DNA of 64,000 nucleotides from Iris pallida. Lineage: Eukaryota; Streptophyta; Magnoliopsida; Asparagales; Iridaceae. The stretch spans positions 1-64,000 of the forward strand of contig JANAVB010042238.1 of the NCBI GenBank assembly GCA_029216955.1. Reading direction: 5' to 3'. The position numbers and the translations under genes are program-made. Below are positions 11,724 through 24,908 of the stretch, in pieces. Numbering within the stretch: position 1 is the stretch's first letter; each line of letters starts with the position of its first letter. The notes beneath the pieces are model-generated. The model did not search any database. It was not told the DNA's origin and was given only the letters and a program-made list of their open reading frames with translations.

Positions 11724-12544
11724 ATATTTGTAAAGTAGAGAGAGAGTGATATTTCCAAAATAGGAAAAAGAGAAATATTTGTGAGGTATTTGGACAGTCA
11801 TGAGAGAACCATATGGAGCTTGGGCTCGGGTTTGGTCGAGCTGGGTCGGGTCAAAATCGGACAGGGTGAAATAATGAAATTAAATACGTATTTATGATCA
11901 CGGGTAAATAAATAATATGCGGGAACTCCAATAAATGGGACACAAGCGTCATGTGGGTAGTAGGCTTCATGTGGGCCACGTCCATACTTTGGGTCGATAG
12001 GTTGGATCGATGTCGGGTCCCAAAATTAAATTAAAAATTAAATCAGGTTTTACGGTAGATAATAAATTGGCCTAAATTGAACCGAAAGTTGTGCGAAGGA
12101 AATGAAACACAAAATAGAGTGTCTGAGTGGGACACGAAGGTCATGGGTGAAGAGCATCTCGAGTAGATAATTCATAAGAAGTTGGTTCTGAGAAAATGAC
12201 TGGCTCCTAAATTAAAAGTCACGGTAATGTGCAAACGATGATCAAAGATAAAAGTGAAAATAATTATTCAACGATTAACTGGTCTAAGTTGATCCGAAGT
12301 TGCGCGATACAAAAAGAGCACAAGGGAACGAGTTTAGGTGGGACATGATATATCAAAACGAAGATAATCTTGTCTACTTCAAAACCCATAAAGAGAGTTT
12401 ACAGAGATTGACATTCCTGACGCTCCAGAAGTCAAAGTCGCATGAAGGGACATTAATGATCAAAATAATTAAATAATAAAATATTTATCGAAAATAATTC
12501 ATTCAGAAAATTTAAAATAAACCCTAAAATTCAGGAGGCTTACG

Positions 12545-14570
12545 TCATACCCACCTTACAAGAATTTCGTCCTCGAAATTAAAAATCACCCAATAGGCCA
12601 AACTATAACATGTAGCTGCTCTGGCTACGATACTCAAACTGCTATCCTTGTAATCATCTCTTCTGTTTCTCTTTACAATCTTTTTGGTTTAGGTTCAACA
12701 AGGGTACTTCTATCATAAACTATGTCATACATCCTTTAAAATCTTCCATACTAACATGAAATCTTTAACGTATACCCTAAAATATAGGTCATTCTCTGGA
12801 CATGTCTATAAGCCAATAATGCTTAATCATCGACCATATTTCCAACCTCAATTGTAAATACTTGATTTCATTATCACATCCTAAGTATCCTTATTTTATC
12901 AATCCACAGATCCTTTGTATCATTTGTCATCAATCTTTCCTACAGCTTCTCCTTGAAATCATACGTTCAATTCTTATCCTTGGCATAGAGCCTTCTTCTT
13001 TTTACTCAACAAGTCCTCCGAATATAAATCCTCGATTTTAAGCTCCCGATTTATTAATTACCAATGTACATATGTCTCTGTCTTGTTCCTTGTCTTTTTA
13101 ACTGATATCTTTTCGATCTCGTACGCAATACGATAACTCATTCTAATTTATTCTATATTATTCCACATATCGATCTACCCTCTAATCACATGTAATTAGC
13201 TATAGATAATCAACCAAAATTCTACAAATGCTAAATCCTCAAACTGCTAAGCACAAGATTCTAATCCTCAATCCATAGTCATAACAATATAATATCTCAT
13301 TTCTCCATCTTAGATACCCTATCATTAAGTCATACTATCAATACAATCGTTCTTAATGCTTTTCAAGTCTACTACAGTCAGTCACTTATACTTGTCCTAT
13401 AAGTTTAATCTAACCAATCCCTAGGAAAAGTACTTATCACAACCATACAATACATTTATAGTTATACTACAAAATCAGTTAACAAGGTTTGGCTATTTCG
13501 GTCGTCTATCAAATAGAAGGTAACAAGGCCTAAGACTAGGTCAAGCAATTCATAACAGTGTCCAAACAAGTTAAAGGGTCAAGCAAGACAGAAAAGTTTA
13601 TCAAAAAAACTCTAAGAATGGTACGAAGACAACGGGATACATAACGAGAAGAATTACCCAAGAGGTTAACGAAGAAGAGTTTAGTTAAGTCATAGGAAAG
13701 ATGGAACACAAAAATAATTATGTCCAAAAAGATAACATGAAGGCAATCTTGTTGGAGAATCCTAGAGAACCTATAATCCTAGTTGTAGATGTAGATAAAA
13801 TAGAGTTAATCAGGATGGGAAAGAATGATAATAAGAATTTATTCTTGCTCATTCGGTCATAACGAAGTGAACCAAGTTGAGATATTATCTGATAACCATA
13901 CACGTCTTCCTGAAATCATGTTGCTTAAATTTTTCCCACACCAGTAAGCTTAGATGCAATAAACGATAAAGTCATAACTAAGGCATACACCCTATAATCA
14001 TGTTATCTAGAATTCTCGCCACGCCAACCGGTATGGCTGCAAGAAAATCTAAATTCTATGAATATGATAGTATATCCAAAATCAGGCTCTATGTTTTTGT
14101 CATACCAGCTAATATGTTTGCGATAAATTCTAAACTCCATAAATAAAGCAGACATTTACCTTATCAGGATATATCATAATTCAATCCACAAAATTTATCA
14201 CGATCCAAGATCAAAGTCAATAATGAAAATCAGAAATTAAATTCAACAACGAATTTAAGGAAGAGCAAATGGAAATAAGTGGAAACAGATTTCTAGGTAA
14301 GATTAGAGTGAGATTCTCAGGGGTCATCCCAAAGGTACTAAATTGGTCAAAATTGTAACCCACTGAATTTCAAGCAAGAGACTAAAAACATTAACGGTCC
14401 TATGCTGTGATGAGTTCTCCTATGTTACAACCCTAGATATCCTCTATGTGTTCTAAATGTTTATCCCTAGTGTTAACAAGTTGTCCTAAGATCCTAATTG
14501 CAGGCATGCTTGGTACAACAACGTAACCAAACAACTTAAGTCTGGACCTGCATGGGCCGCCAAAAAAACA
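12545..14570 (-). other. Non-coding internal region of element B
   Basis: It begins (minus 3' end) with the clan's purine-rich tract at 12545-12563 next to a GAGGACGAAATTC block, and ends at 14570 with a conserved GGCCCATGCAGGTC post-LTR block (14547-14560). No frame resembles gag, protease, polymerase or integrase. It shares the degenerate array (13860-14165) and flanking sequence with element G's internal region. Such non-coding internals are typical of LARD elements mobilised by proteins of another element. Confidence 0.65.
13860..14165 (-). repeat. Degenerate internal array of element B
   Basis: Three loosely repeated blocks contain AATCATGTT, AGAATTCTCGCCACGCCAAC, GGTATGGCTGCAAGAAAATC and CGATAAATTCTAAACTCC. 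It matches element G 49985-50300 over almost its full length. Confidence 0.65.
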
Positions 14571-14620
14571 TGTCACGACCCGATACCCAAATTGTTGGGC
14601 TGGGCCAAGCCATGTCTAGC

Positions 14621-14640
14621 CTACGCTTGTTAAAGTGTAG
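14621..14640 (-). other. LTR-end hairpin, element B
   Basis: On minus, CTAC-A-CTT pairs with AAG-C-GTAG with one A/C mismatch. It ends 50 nt before the LTR 3' terminus. Confidence 0.5.
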
Positions 14641-17438
14641 TAAGCTGTTCTAAGAATAGACAATAAAGGATCTAAGCTGCTAACAGTTCTAAAATCACAC
14701 TTAAGGTTCATCACAACACAACATCTATAAGCGAAGGTAAAATAAGTACAAGCTAAATAATATACATCCAAAGTATCTAACTGGAGACAAAGTTCAGTAT
14801 CCAAATATAAGAACAGACCAAAGTCTAAGTCTCAAAACACATGGAAAATATCTAAGCAAGGTTCCCCGCTGGGGCCTCTTCTGGAGCTAAGGCCAGGTCC
14901 TCAAAATCAGTGCCAAAATATGTATCACATAGCATTTCCTCCTCGAAAAGTATACCTACAATATTATCCTGTCAGGACGGGAGCAAGTACAACCTCTACA
15001 ACTAAAGTACTGAATATATAATGAAAGAGATGTACAACAAGAAACATGGTGTGATAAGTCTATAAAACAGGAAATACTGAAAATATGGCCTCATGGTGCA
15101 ACTGGGATCAAGTATCATAGTAACATAGGGAACATGACATATCTGAAATCATGGTATGACTGGAATCATGGTAAAATACATTTGTCAAGGTGGCACATGT
15201 ATATCTAATGTTTAAAACTGGAGCAGGTACGTGATCGATCAATAGGTGATGGTGTTGTGGCACCGGTAAGAACAATATGTACTTTCGTACATGCCTAAAT
15301 GTACACACGTATAAGTGCCTCGGGATATTGGCCTATGGCAAGGTCTACATGCATAATGTCAGCCTTATACGGCTCAAGGTCGTAGCGTGGGGGCATGATC
15401 ACGTACTCAACTGTCAGTTTTTCCATAACCCATATTCTAACATGTGAGAGATACGAGAACAGTAAAAACATGTGAGAGATATTGGGAGCAGTATAAGCAT
15501 GGTAGGTACTGGGAGCAGTATAAAACATGTGAATACTCAGAGAAGTATAAAGTATAGTGAAACATGTACTGAGAACCAGTAAGAAGGATGTGAAGATATA
15601 AAAACTGTCATAAGCATGTCAGGTACTGTAAGTAATACAACGTGTGAAGATTTAACTTGCTACCTCAAGAATCAGTATTTTAACAGGGTTAATACATGTT
15701 CTAGCATTAAAAGACAGTAAATGAGTTTGTAGATGTACTTGTCTCGAGCAAAGCAAGAATACTAGCACGAAGATATAGATGTCCGGTGTCCTGTCAATAA
15801 TGATATATAAACTCAGCCTCTAAGTTATGATTAAGATTACACTAGTGGTGTGACACGACTCGTAACTGGACACTAACTAAGTGGGGACCTAGCATAAAAG
15901 TCTAATGTGGAGTGCCACTATACCCAAACTAATTTTCTAGGGCCTTTACACTAGTGCGGGGTGAGGTCTAATACGTCTATAACTCAAAACAACACAAAAC
16001 ATTGCAAGTCGTAACTATTCAATAATTAAATCAGACTGTACACTGAGTTCCAATAATTTTTGAGATAGATAAAAAGCTCAATTTTACATAAAATAAAGTA
16101 CCAAAATGATCCTTATTAATTATAGAAATTTATACTAATTTTTCTGGAATTTATAAATCCTCATAGATATTTATTAAAAATCAACAAACACATGTATCCT
16201 GAAAATAAGTTCGGTTTTCCTATTTTTATAAAGTACCAAAATTACTTTTTAAATACTGGAAAAATTATATTAAATTAGCTAAATTAACATAGTATTTAAA
16301 TACAATTTTTTCCAGATTTTTACAGCAATTAAAATATATATAAAAGTTCAAAAAATATAAAGTAACAATTTCTGAAAAAATAATTAATTACAAATTAAGG
16401 ATGATACATAAACAAAATCTACAGATATTGTCGAATGATAAAATAAATATCACCAACATGTCCAGAACGGTCAAATTAGCTAGGATAGCCTACCCATAAG
16501 TCCAATTTAGGTACAGGGGCAAAATGGTAATTTTAGATTAGAATGATGTCTGCCGTTGGACACACTTTGCACCGAAAAACATGTCAGGATAGAAGTCTAC
16601 AAAATCTAGCAAATTATATATCCACGAATCCAGAATGATGATACGAACCCAACGGTATATCCGAAATAGGATTCCGATGTGCCGATCTCAAAATGACAGG
16701 TTGACACGAACATTTGGAATCTAGTTTGTACCGAAATACGTGTCGGAGCAAATGTCTTCAAAACTCAGCAAATTATATGTCAACGAGTCCAGAATGACGA
16801 TACGAACTCAACGGTATATCCAGAATTGGATTCTGATGAGCCGATCTCAAAGTGACCCGTTGACTCGAAAAGTGGGACCCGCTTTGCACCAAAATGCGTA
16901 CCAGGGCCCACGTTCTACAAATCAAGCAAATTTGATATGAAAACTTGCCAGAACGATGCCACGAGTCTAGTGGTGGTGTCAGAAATTGAATCCGGAGTCC
17001 CGGGTTCAAAAATGGAATTTAACAAGAGCAAAATTAAGAATTCGGACGGCCAACTTTGGCGTCGAATTCGACCAACCGAACGTGCTTATAATGAAATGAA
17101 ACTTAAGGGACAGGAAGAGGGTTATACCAGCTACGTACAAGAATTGGTAGCGCATAAAACGGAGCTGCGACAACGAAGATACGAACCCGCGAAGTTGGCA
17201 TCACGAAACTGTCCAAAAACAGTTCAATTTAAAACGTCAACTTGGTGGCCAGTTTTGAGGTATCAAACGACAAAATTAACGGACAAAAATTGAGGAGAGT
17301 GAAGTGCTATATACCGAGATTAAGACAGAGCAAGGAGTTCGCCGATCCAATGGTTGAATTGACCAGAAAATCTGTACGAAGTCGCTGCGATGGGACACGA
17401 ATTTTGAGTTCCAAACTCGCGCGTGCCGACAGGATCTC

Positions 17439-18727
17439 TGTTTGCCATAAAATATAAAAGAGCAGAACAATTATCAGAGGACTGGACTTTTACTTCACGT
17501 TACAAACTCGTACAAAGAAAGCCTAGGGACAAAAACCTAGGTACAGCAGTCTAAGTACAATTGTTTATTTTAGATTCTGAGGGGTGACGATAGAGGCTCG
17601 AGAAAGCTACGGCAGCTCTGCCTTACTCTTTGGACGATCGGTATGCAGCCTTGGCTCCAGAAGATTGCTTGGCGTTGAAGAAATGCTCTCTTTGCTCTCT
17701 GTCTGATTTTTCTCTCCAAGTATTCTGGTGCTCTCTGATCTCGAAAAAGGTCCTCTTTGCAAGGGAATGGCACCTCGCTATTTATAAGAAGGAAATGCTA
17801 TTATTAGGATTTACAATGATTGTCCCTTAAAGTGGCGACGGCCTGTTGGTTGATCAATCTGGGCCATTAGTTTTGAGTGTAATGAATCTGGACCATTAAT
17901 GTAGATTATGCCAAATCCTCTCAGTAATTAATACTGATTGGAATAAATCTCCCTTATGATGATCTGCTGATGTCTGTGAATCTGAATGAATAAGTTTAAT
18001 TCATTCTTCTGCCACGTATCCCAGATTATTAGGATTTGACCCAATCTTTGATTGCAGTAAATCTGGGAAATTGATTGACTTTATGACACGTGTCCTGGGA
18101 GCTACTGAAGGATCTGAGCCGCATGAGGATCGAGCCGCATAAGCCCGACCACCTGTCAAGGCTGTTGGGGAGTGGCCCCTAAACCTTCGAATCATATGAT
18201 AATCTGAACCGCATGGACGTAGGTGGCCGCATAACGGGTAACCCCTTCGTGAGCCACATGAAGATGATCCTCGTGAGCCGCATGGGGGGAGCGTCTGCTT
18301 GAGCCGCATAGGGCTGTTTCGATCTGGGCCACATAGGGCAACTTAGGCCTGAGCCGCATGGGGGGTCTCTGTTCGAGCCGTATATGACTGTCCACGTGCC
18401 TAGGCTGCATGGCATTTTCTGGATCTCAGGGGATTATGTCAGAGATTTTCTTTCGTTTCCCTAGGAGTTTGTCATTATAACAGAGTTATAATTACATCTT
18501 TGTGTCAGGGCTGTCGTCTCGTCAGAGCTGTCAGCTGTCAAGGCAATTAATACAGTAAAGGAAGAGTTGTTTGTATGCTATGTGGCACCTCTCTGAGCCG
18601 CATGGAGATCACAGAGTCGCATAGACGCGTTGAGCCGCATGGGTCCTCTGAGCCGTATGGGCTTTCTGAGCCGCATGGGGTTTCCTGGCCGCATGGCTCT
18701 TTTTTTGTTATTTTCCATGCTTATACA
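17439..18727 (-). repeat. 3' LTR of element D
   Basis: 1289 bp, matching 33704-34997. It contains a TATA-like TTATAAATAG on minus near 17777 and many copies of GAGCCGCAT in its right half (from about 18115). Confidence 0.9.
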
Positions 18728-19745
18728 AGACCCCCTTCAAAGTTTTCAATTTGCAAAATTGAAATACTTTGAATAAGAAGCATGGCTGTGTGCAAGCTCT
18801 TTCTAGCCGCATATGAGGTCTTAGCCGCATAGATGTCTTGGCCGCATGGAAATTCGGTCGTATGACCATCTGAGTCGCATAGTTATTTCAGCCGTATGGA
18901 TGGCTTAGCCGCATAGCTCCTTGTCACGTATGCGTGTCTTTAATTGCCTCATATTCGCTTTCATCGCCGTCTTTAGGGGGAATCCCAAGGGTTGGTTCCT
19001 TAAATCTTAGGATTTTATGCCCTGGGTGAATCTCCTTTATGGAAGAGGGAGCGAAACCCGAGGAGTCGGTTTTGTCTTTTTACGAGGCGGTTTACTACTC
19101 CATGTGTCTTCCTCCTCTCGTCCTCTTATAAATAAGAGGAGTTTGAGAGAGAGAGGACTTCTTTACTTCCTCTTTTACTTCGAGTCTTCCCCTATCCAGC
19201 TTTTCATCTTCTTCTTGATTGATAATGGCTCCTAAGAAGACCGTTCCAGCGAAGAAGACAGCGTCTTCGTCGACCGCGACGGCAAAGGGCAAGACTGCTT
19301 TTACTTCGACTGCGGCTGCTCCTCCACCGATCGTCGTCCCCGCGGCTCATCCTGACGTTCATCCCTCCATTGCTGGTAAGGACATTGCACGGGTTAAAGA
19401 ACCCTAACTGCTATGGCTACGTCGCATGCTTTATGCACGAGCCTTTGTGAGCCACATGTTCGGCCTATGGTCGAGCTGCGAGCCGCATAAGAATAACTGC
19501 TGTGACCGTATACGCGCTTTGCCAACACAGCCGTATGAGCTATGCTGAGCCGCATGGATTCGCACAAATTTTGTCTGTCACGCGGTCAGTACGAATTTTG
19601 TTCGAACCCTAAGGGCCTTATGAGAGCACTGCCGTATGAATTTTTTACTAAATAAGGCCGCATAAGTGTTCCTCTGAGATTAAGCCGCATAAGGCTTCAT
19701 TGGAGCCGCATGAGGCTCTGTTAAGTTGGAGCCGCATAAGCTTGA
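18115..19745 (+). repeat. Dispersed GAGCCGCAT motif array
   Basis: About 34 copies of (G)AGCCGCAT(A/G) and one-base variants (GCCGTAT, GTCGCAT, GCCACAT) lie at 18115-18700, 18805-18915 and 19450-19740, at irregular spacing of about 13-30 bp. The array spans the LTR, the adjoining 3' region and the first intron of the opposite-strand gene. The other LTR has the same array at 34385-34970. Most variants are C-to-T or G-to-A changes at CpG, as expected from cytosine methylation. The spacers are unique, so it is not a simple tandem repeat. Confidence 0.85.
18728..18741 (-). promoter_or_regulatory. Polypurine tract of element D
   Basis: On minus, TTTGAAGGGGGTCT lies directly before the 3' LTR start TGTATAAGC. 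Position and composition fit the plus-strand primer. Confidence 0.75.
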
Positions 19746-22700
19746 TAATACCTTATCAGCTCTTTTGTTCATCTTTTTTAACTTATCTCTTTCTGTCTTC
19801 TTCTCAGAGAATTTGCCAGTTAATGCTGCTGGTGAACCCTTGGTGGGTCGTGCCCAATCTGCTCTGGGCTATAGGTACGACCATATAGTTAGGCATGTGG
19901 CATACCAGTTTTCTAATGACGAACCCCCGGCGAGATTGAAGGCCATCAAGAACCAGCCTTTCTATTTTCTCAATGCTATGATGACCTCGAGGAAATTCGA
20001 AGGGGATTACCTGAAGCCTGCGTTCTTCTTTGGAGACGCCTTGACTGTGGAGAACAGTCAGGTTCTAGAGGTGTCAGAGGACTGGAGCTTTGTTTATAAC
20101 GGGATGGCGATCCGCATCCCCCAAATGGAGCGTCACTTCCCATTATCTTGGTTCAATATGCTCCCACTGGACCGAAAGATGGAAGAATCTTTAACTCCTA
20201 CCCGAAGTGGGATGTTCGTGGGAGACATCCATTATAACAACAGTCTGAGATCGCTGTGTGTGGGCAAGGTGCACACCAGCTGTTCTGTAATAGGGTTGGC
20301 CCCGGGTACGTTCTTGAATGTGCCGGGTCCTAATTTCACATTTTCTACAGCCGACACTTTTATGAACCAACTTGCTCGGAAGGGATCTTATCCCATTGGT
20401 CGGTTGATGCTTCCTAGCTGGATACATCCGATTCCTTCGTGGACCAATCTGTCTGCGTGGATTTTGCAAAAGTATGAGGCCTTTCTGTAAGAGATTGGTC
20501 TTTATCATGCTATTCGGGGCACCAGCCATGGCTTGCCCATAAACAAAAGGTTATTTATATCTCTGCTGGAGATGTATAATCGCCGGACGAGGACCTTCTA
20601 TACACCCGTGGGGGAGATTGGACTTGCGCTCCACGAAATGCACGCGGTCTCCAAGTTTCCTTGGGGGACGAAGCTTTTGAGGCGTATACTCCTACGAACG
20701 AGGAGTTTGAAGATTTGGAAAGACAATATCCAGGCTTCGTGGCTCTTTACCAAGAGATATTGTGCTACTATAGTACATGTCATCAGATAGCCAAAAAGGA
20801 AAGCAGCTCGGAAGGGCATACTCCCCATACCAAGGACTGGGTGCGCTATCTCTTTCCGACAGATGTCTCCGGTCAAATTACTTCCCGACGTCCTCGGTCC
20901 CTAGAGGCGGTCAAAGCCTTAGTGTCGTCGGCTAAGAGGACGACCACCACTAGTGATACATTCGGGAGCAAGACCGACTCTTTTGGCTATTTTTATCATG
21001 ATACTCAAGAGTTGTCGGAGAAGGCGCTCCTGGCGGGATTCTTAATGATATGGCTGCGAAACTGTGTAGTCTCGGGCGGAGCAGGTTCCATCAAGAGGAT
21101 CAGTCGCAATTTTATCCTTCCAGCAGTGAAGTTAGTTTTGCGGGTCCGGCTAGCTCTCCTCCCGGCCATGGTGTGCAACATACACCGCGGCCTTCGTACT
21201 TTCACATCCAAGGTTATTGCACGCGATGTGACGAAAGATTTTGAATGGACCGAGCTGCCTTACCATTATTTGATGGGGTGGCTATTGATGCATTATCCGT
21301 CTTTGATAAGACCGGGCTCTGAAGACGGCGTAACTGATGACGACGCTTTTATCTTCCGCTACCGTAATGAGTCTTGGGAGTTTGAGACCATGCGTGCTTG
21401 CCGGATGGCACTGGCGAGGGCAGACATGTACAACATTTTCGTATCTGTCCCTCGTTTTACTGATGAGGAAGTAGCGACTGTCAATCTTGACGGTATTGGC
21501 CCTCCCTCAACTTTTGGACGGCCAGATGCTTCTGTGGCTGCAAAATATCTGCCCCGCTCATCTGGTGTATCGCAACCGTAACACTGTCTTTCTGGAACCC
21601 TATCTGCCTAGCAAGTTCGCCCGGCAATTTGGGTATAGTCAGCTTTTTTGGACAGCCCCAGCTCTTGTCTGGGCTTTGAAGGTAGCCTTCTAGACGGCAT
21701 CCGGGCCTGGCATTACTACGACACATTCCACACCCGTGCCGTTTTGTCAGTTCCTGCTATCAAAGCGTCAGTAGATATCTTGTATATTGCGGCTTTGTAC
21801 CACGTCATGGCGAACAAGCCCCCTATCGGTTTTAACCCGTATACCAGTTTTGTCGTTGGTACCGGCCTGGATGAGGGTTTCCAGGGGGCCAAGGCAAGGA
21901 AGAGGAAGAACAGAGTCGAGGTACCGGATTCGGACTCTGATGCTGTAGATGACGAAGACGACGAGCCTAACGGAGATGACCTTTTTCCTCCGGCGGCAGA
22001 TGTAGGGACGGATCAGCCACCTGTTTTGCCAGATGAGATAGTGGTTGATCAGTCATCCGTTGCACCCGGTCTCGCACGAAAGCGTAGCAGGCGACTTTCT
22101 CCTGTCGGTGGCATTCGTCGCTCTCGAAAACTGGCTGCAACCAGACACCGCGGGCTAACTATAACGAAAAGAGGCGAAGAAATCGACGTCGCCTTAGAGG
22201 TAAATGAGTTACTACCGGTCCTTCCTTTCTTTTAGCTTTGACTTTAATCACCTTCCTTCCCTCTTGTAGGCGTCAGAAGAAGAGGACTCTCGAGTGGCCG
22301 AGATTCTGACTTGTGATGACGGGGGCTCCGGTGAGCCTGTCCTTGAAATTGCTGAATTTTGTCCAGATGATGCTGATCAGGTTTCCTCTCTCTCTGAGGT
22401 GGCCGGGTCAGGGGAGCTGGCCAGATTTAATTTAGAGATCGCGGGTGAGGGGACCCTGCCATCTACGAACGAGCTGCAGCCTCAATGCTCCTCTCTCGGT
22501 AAGATAAGCCGAATCTTAACTTGCGAGGAGGCCTATCTGCTCTATGATCATATCCTTCGGGTCACATCGATTGATCATTGTCGTGGACATGCAGGTCATG
22601 TCCCTCCCGTGCCGAGGACGGACCTTGTAGAGACAAGCTCTGTCGAAGGGGCACCGGCGAAGAGGGGCATACCTCCTCTCCCTCCGAATTATCTTGATGA

Positions 22701-23688
22701 TTCTCTTGCGGGCTCGAGTTTAGCCAGTCTGGTGATGGGACAATCGGGGCAGGGGACAATGGTTCTCGTGTCTTCCTCTGCTAGAGCGGCCCAGAGAGTC
22801 GACCTTTCCGCCCTGCCAACCGTCCAGGCCCTTCGGGTGGCAGAGAAAGAGTTGGCCGCTATCCGCGCATCGTTCTATTCAAAAATCGCCCCCCTGGTGG
22901 CCAGTTCTAGCACCACTCCTTTGATGCTGCCGGCCACGCTTCCTCTGACGCCGTCCTCGACAGAGGTCCTGGATGAATCTTTATGGGACGTGGTCGATAG
23001 CTTTCATCGTTATCTGAAAAGAGGGATAGAAGCTGCCATGGACAGAGGGACCTCTTTCGTCTTGGCCCGGCAATGCGCCCAGGGTCAAATTGATATCCTT
23101 AAGGCCCTTCCTAGTGGGGCAGGGGTGGCTGCACTTCTGGAATCGAAATTGCTAGAGACTGATCAACTGGTGGCCCGGCTTCAGGTGTTGCGACAGATAG
23201 ACCTGTCTGCTGCTATTGATCAGGAGCGCAGCTCCCTCGCAGCTGCAATAGAGAAGGCAAAGGCTGCTCAGGATAAAACTAGGCCAGCCATACTGAAGGA
23301 TCTTCGCACCTTGTCTGATCGATATGATCAATTGAGCCATGAGAGTGAAGACGTTACGGCTCGGGAAACAACTGCCTCTCGCGGGATTGCTGATACGCGG
23401 GAACAGATCCTTGAGCTTCAGAGGAAGTTAACTTTCTTTGAGTCTAAGCTCGAGACTGCCCGGATCGACAGAGGGCTGATTGTCCAGGAAGCTGATAATG
23501 TCAATAAAGCTTCGGCTGACTTGGAAGCGGCTCTGAGGAAGTTAGATGACGACTGTCGGGCACTCATGGACCTGGATAATGGGGAGCAGTTATCTAAGGA
23601 AGCTGAGCGCCGAGCTAGACAGAGGCTCGAGGGGGGTACTGCCTTGGTGAGAAACCGGCTCTTGGAGTTGTGTAATGCTGAGCTATAG
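19225..23688 (+). pseudogene. Opposite-strand additional gene of element D, three exons, plant-mobile-domain-like with coiled-coil tail
   Basis: The start ATGGCTCCTAAG (19225) has a good plant context. Exon 1 (19225-19375) encodes a Lys/Ser/Ala-rich N-terminus and is followed by GT...AG intron 19376-19807. Joining restores a GAG codon and enters the exon 2 frame exactly. Exon 2 (19808-22199) has RTRTFYTPVGE, YLMGWLLMHYPSLI and FLEPYLPSKFARQFGY, resembling plant-mobile-domain (PMD)/transposon-associated proteins, then an acidic stretch (VPDSDSDAVDDEDDE) and a basic KRSRRLS stretch. Intron 22200-22269 joins in phase 0 to exon 3 (22270-23688), which ends in a predicted coiled coil (ILELQRKLTFFESKLE). 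Breaks: TAA at 20488-20490, a one-base loss in the G run near 20665, and paired shifts between about 21490 and 21660. Extra genes in the 3' region are known in Tat elements (gene23 of Grande); their function is unknown. The PMD call is by motif only. Confidence 0.7.
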
Positions 23689-24905
23689 TCGGCCTTTTCT
23701 TCTTGTTTTGTTTCTGTTTTTTTTTTCTTTTCTTTTTTTTGAGAGGGACGTGGTCCCAAAACATGTAATGCTTTTTTCGTCTTTCAAATAACGAGTACTT
23801 TCCATTCTGCCCTTCATTTGTATTGCTTGTTGTACCTGTGATATTGTGGTGATGTTTGCCCCGCATGGGGGACTTGTTTGTGGACCTATTACCCCTGGCA
23901 TACCTTGGTTTTAGGTACAGGTAACAAGTTTGACTAGGGATACTTAGAACAGTTCCACGGCAAGGTGGTCGTGGATGTTCCCAGTATCGGGATATAGAAT
24001 GCCATGGAGCAGCTGGACTCCCGGGGCATGATGAGGAATAGTGGGCCTGTACTAAGAGACTTAGCAAAGGACATTGTGGGCCTATTATCCTTGGCGTACC
24101 ACGACTTAGGATATGGATAATAGGATGAAGGGGAACCAACATACTTACTCAGAGGTTATGAGGACATGGCAAGTACGAGGGTTTTGCCGTAGAGTCTTCC
24201 TAATCAGAGGTAATAAGAAAATGGCAGGAGTGGACTCAATGGATGATATTTGTGGTCAATAGAGGACTTTTGTGGTCAACAGAGGACATTCGTGGTCAAC
24301 AGAGGACATTTGTGGACCTATTAGCCTTGGCGTACCCTGGTTCAGGGTACGGATAATAAGACGAGAGAGGACCAACATACTTACTCAGAGGTAATTAGGA
24401 CATAGTAAGTACGGAGGTTTTACTGTGGAGTCTTCCTACTCAGAGGTAATAAGGACATGGCAGGAGTGGACTCAGCGGATGATATTTGTGGACCTATTAT
24501 CCTTGGCGTACTTCGGTTGTGGGTACAGATAATAAATCGAAAGGGAATCATCATACTTACTCAGAGGTAATGAGGACATGGCAAGCATGAAGGTTTCTTC
24601 GACGGAGCCTTCCCACTCAGAGGTAATGAGGACATGGAAGGAGTAGGCTCAATGAAGGAGGGTACATAGAACGACTCAGAGGTAATGAGGACATGGAAGT
24701 TCTATGTAAAGGGGTGATTTGTTTTTGGCGGAAGTGAAACGACTCAGAGGTAATAAGTACATGGCCGTTTTAGAAATTTGTGGATCGGCTACCCTTTTTG
24801 TGCACTGGAAGTGCGGGTAGTGGATCATGAGGGAGGATCTCTTCCAGGCAAAAAGTTCATGGGTATGATCATACATGACTTGCTATCTGAGAGAATGACC
24901 GAAAT
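23689..24905. repeat. 3' region tandem and hairpin repeats of element D
   Basis: Three interleaved repeats are seen. TGTGGACCTATTA(T/C)CC...GGATAATA units recur near 23877, 24073, 24309 and 24487, and several fold as hairpins (GTACCCTG-GTT-CAGGGTAC at about 24331). A CTCAGAGGTAAT(A/G)AGGACATGG unit occurs about eight times (24148-24760). A 20-bp unit TGTGGTCAA(C/T)AGAGGAC(A/T)T repeats at 24251, 24271 and 24291. No coding frame is credible. Tandem repeats in this location are a known trait of Tat 3' regions. Confidence 0.8.
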
Positions 24906-24908
24906 ATG

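Larger units (their letters stand above)
6367..12544 (-). repeat. 3' LTR of element B (left end cut by A; split by solo LTR C)
   Basis: It resumes at the base matching 15394 of the other LTR and ends at 12544. The expected terminal TGTAAGCC reads CGTAAGCC here. It carries a three-copy 158-bp array (9989-10440), a GC-rich stretch (10900-11120) and three adjacent microsatellites (11403-11721). Segment 11090-12110, including the microsatellites, is missing from the other LTR. Confidence 0.75.

Noticed and set aside
11049..11801. Long frames rich in Tyr-Ile, Thr-His and Ser-Leu repeats
   Set aside because: They are translations of (TA)n, (GT)n and (AG)n microsatellites. The same applies at 35609-35821, 38562-38993 and 52680-52955.
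18001..18415. Minus-strand frames with CGS or MRL repeats, also at 34271-34685
   Set aside because: By-products of the GCCGCAT word read in different frames within an LTR.
18115..18915. Possible CRISPR-like array
   Set aside because: Repeat word is only 8-10 bp with irregular spacing, in a plant retrotransposon LTR.
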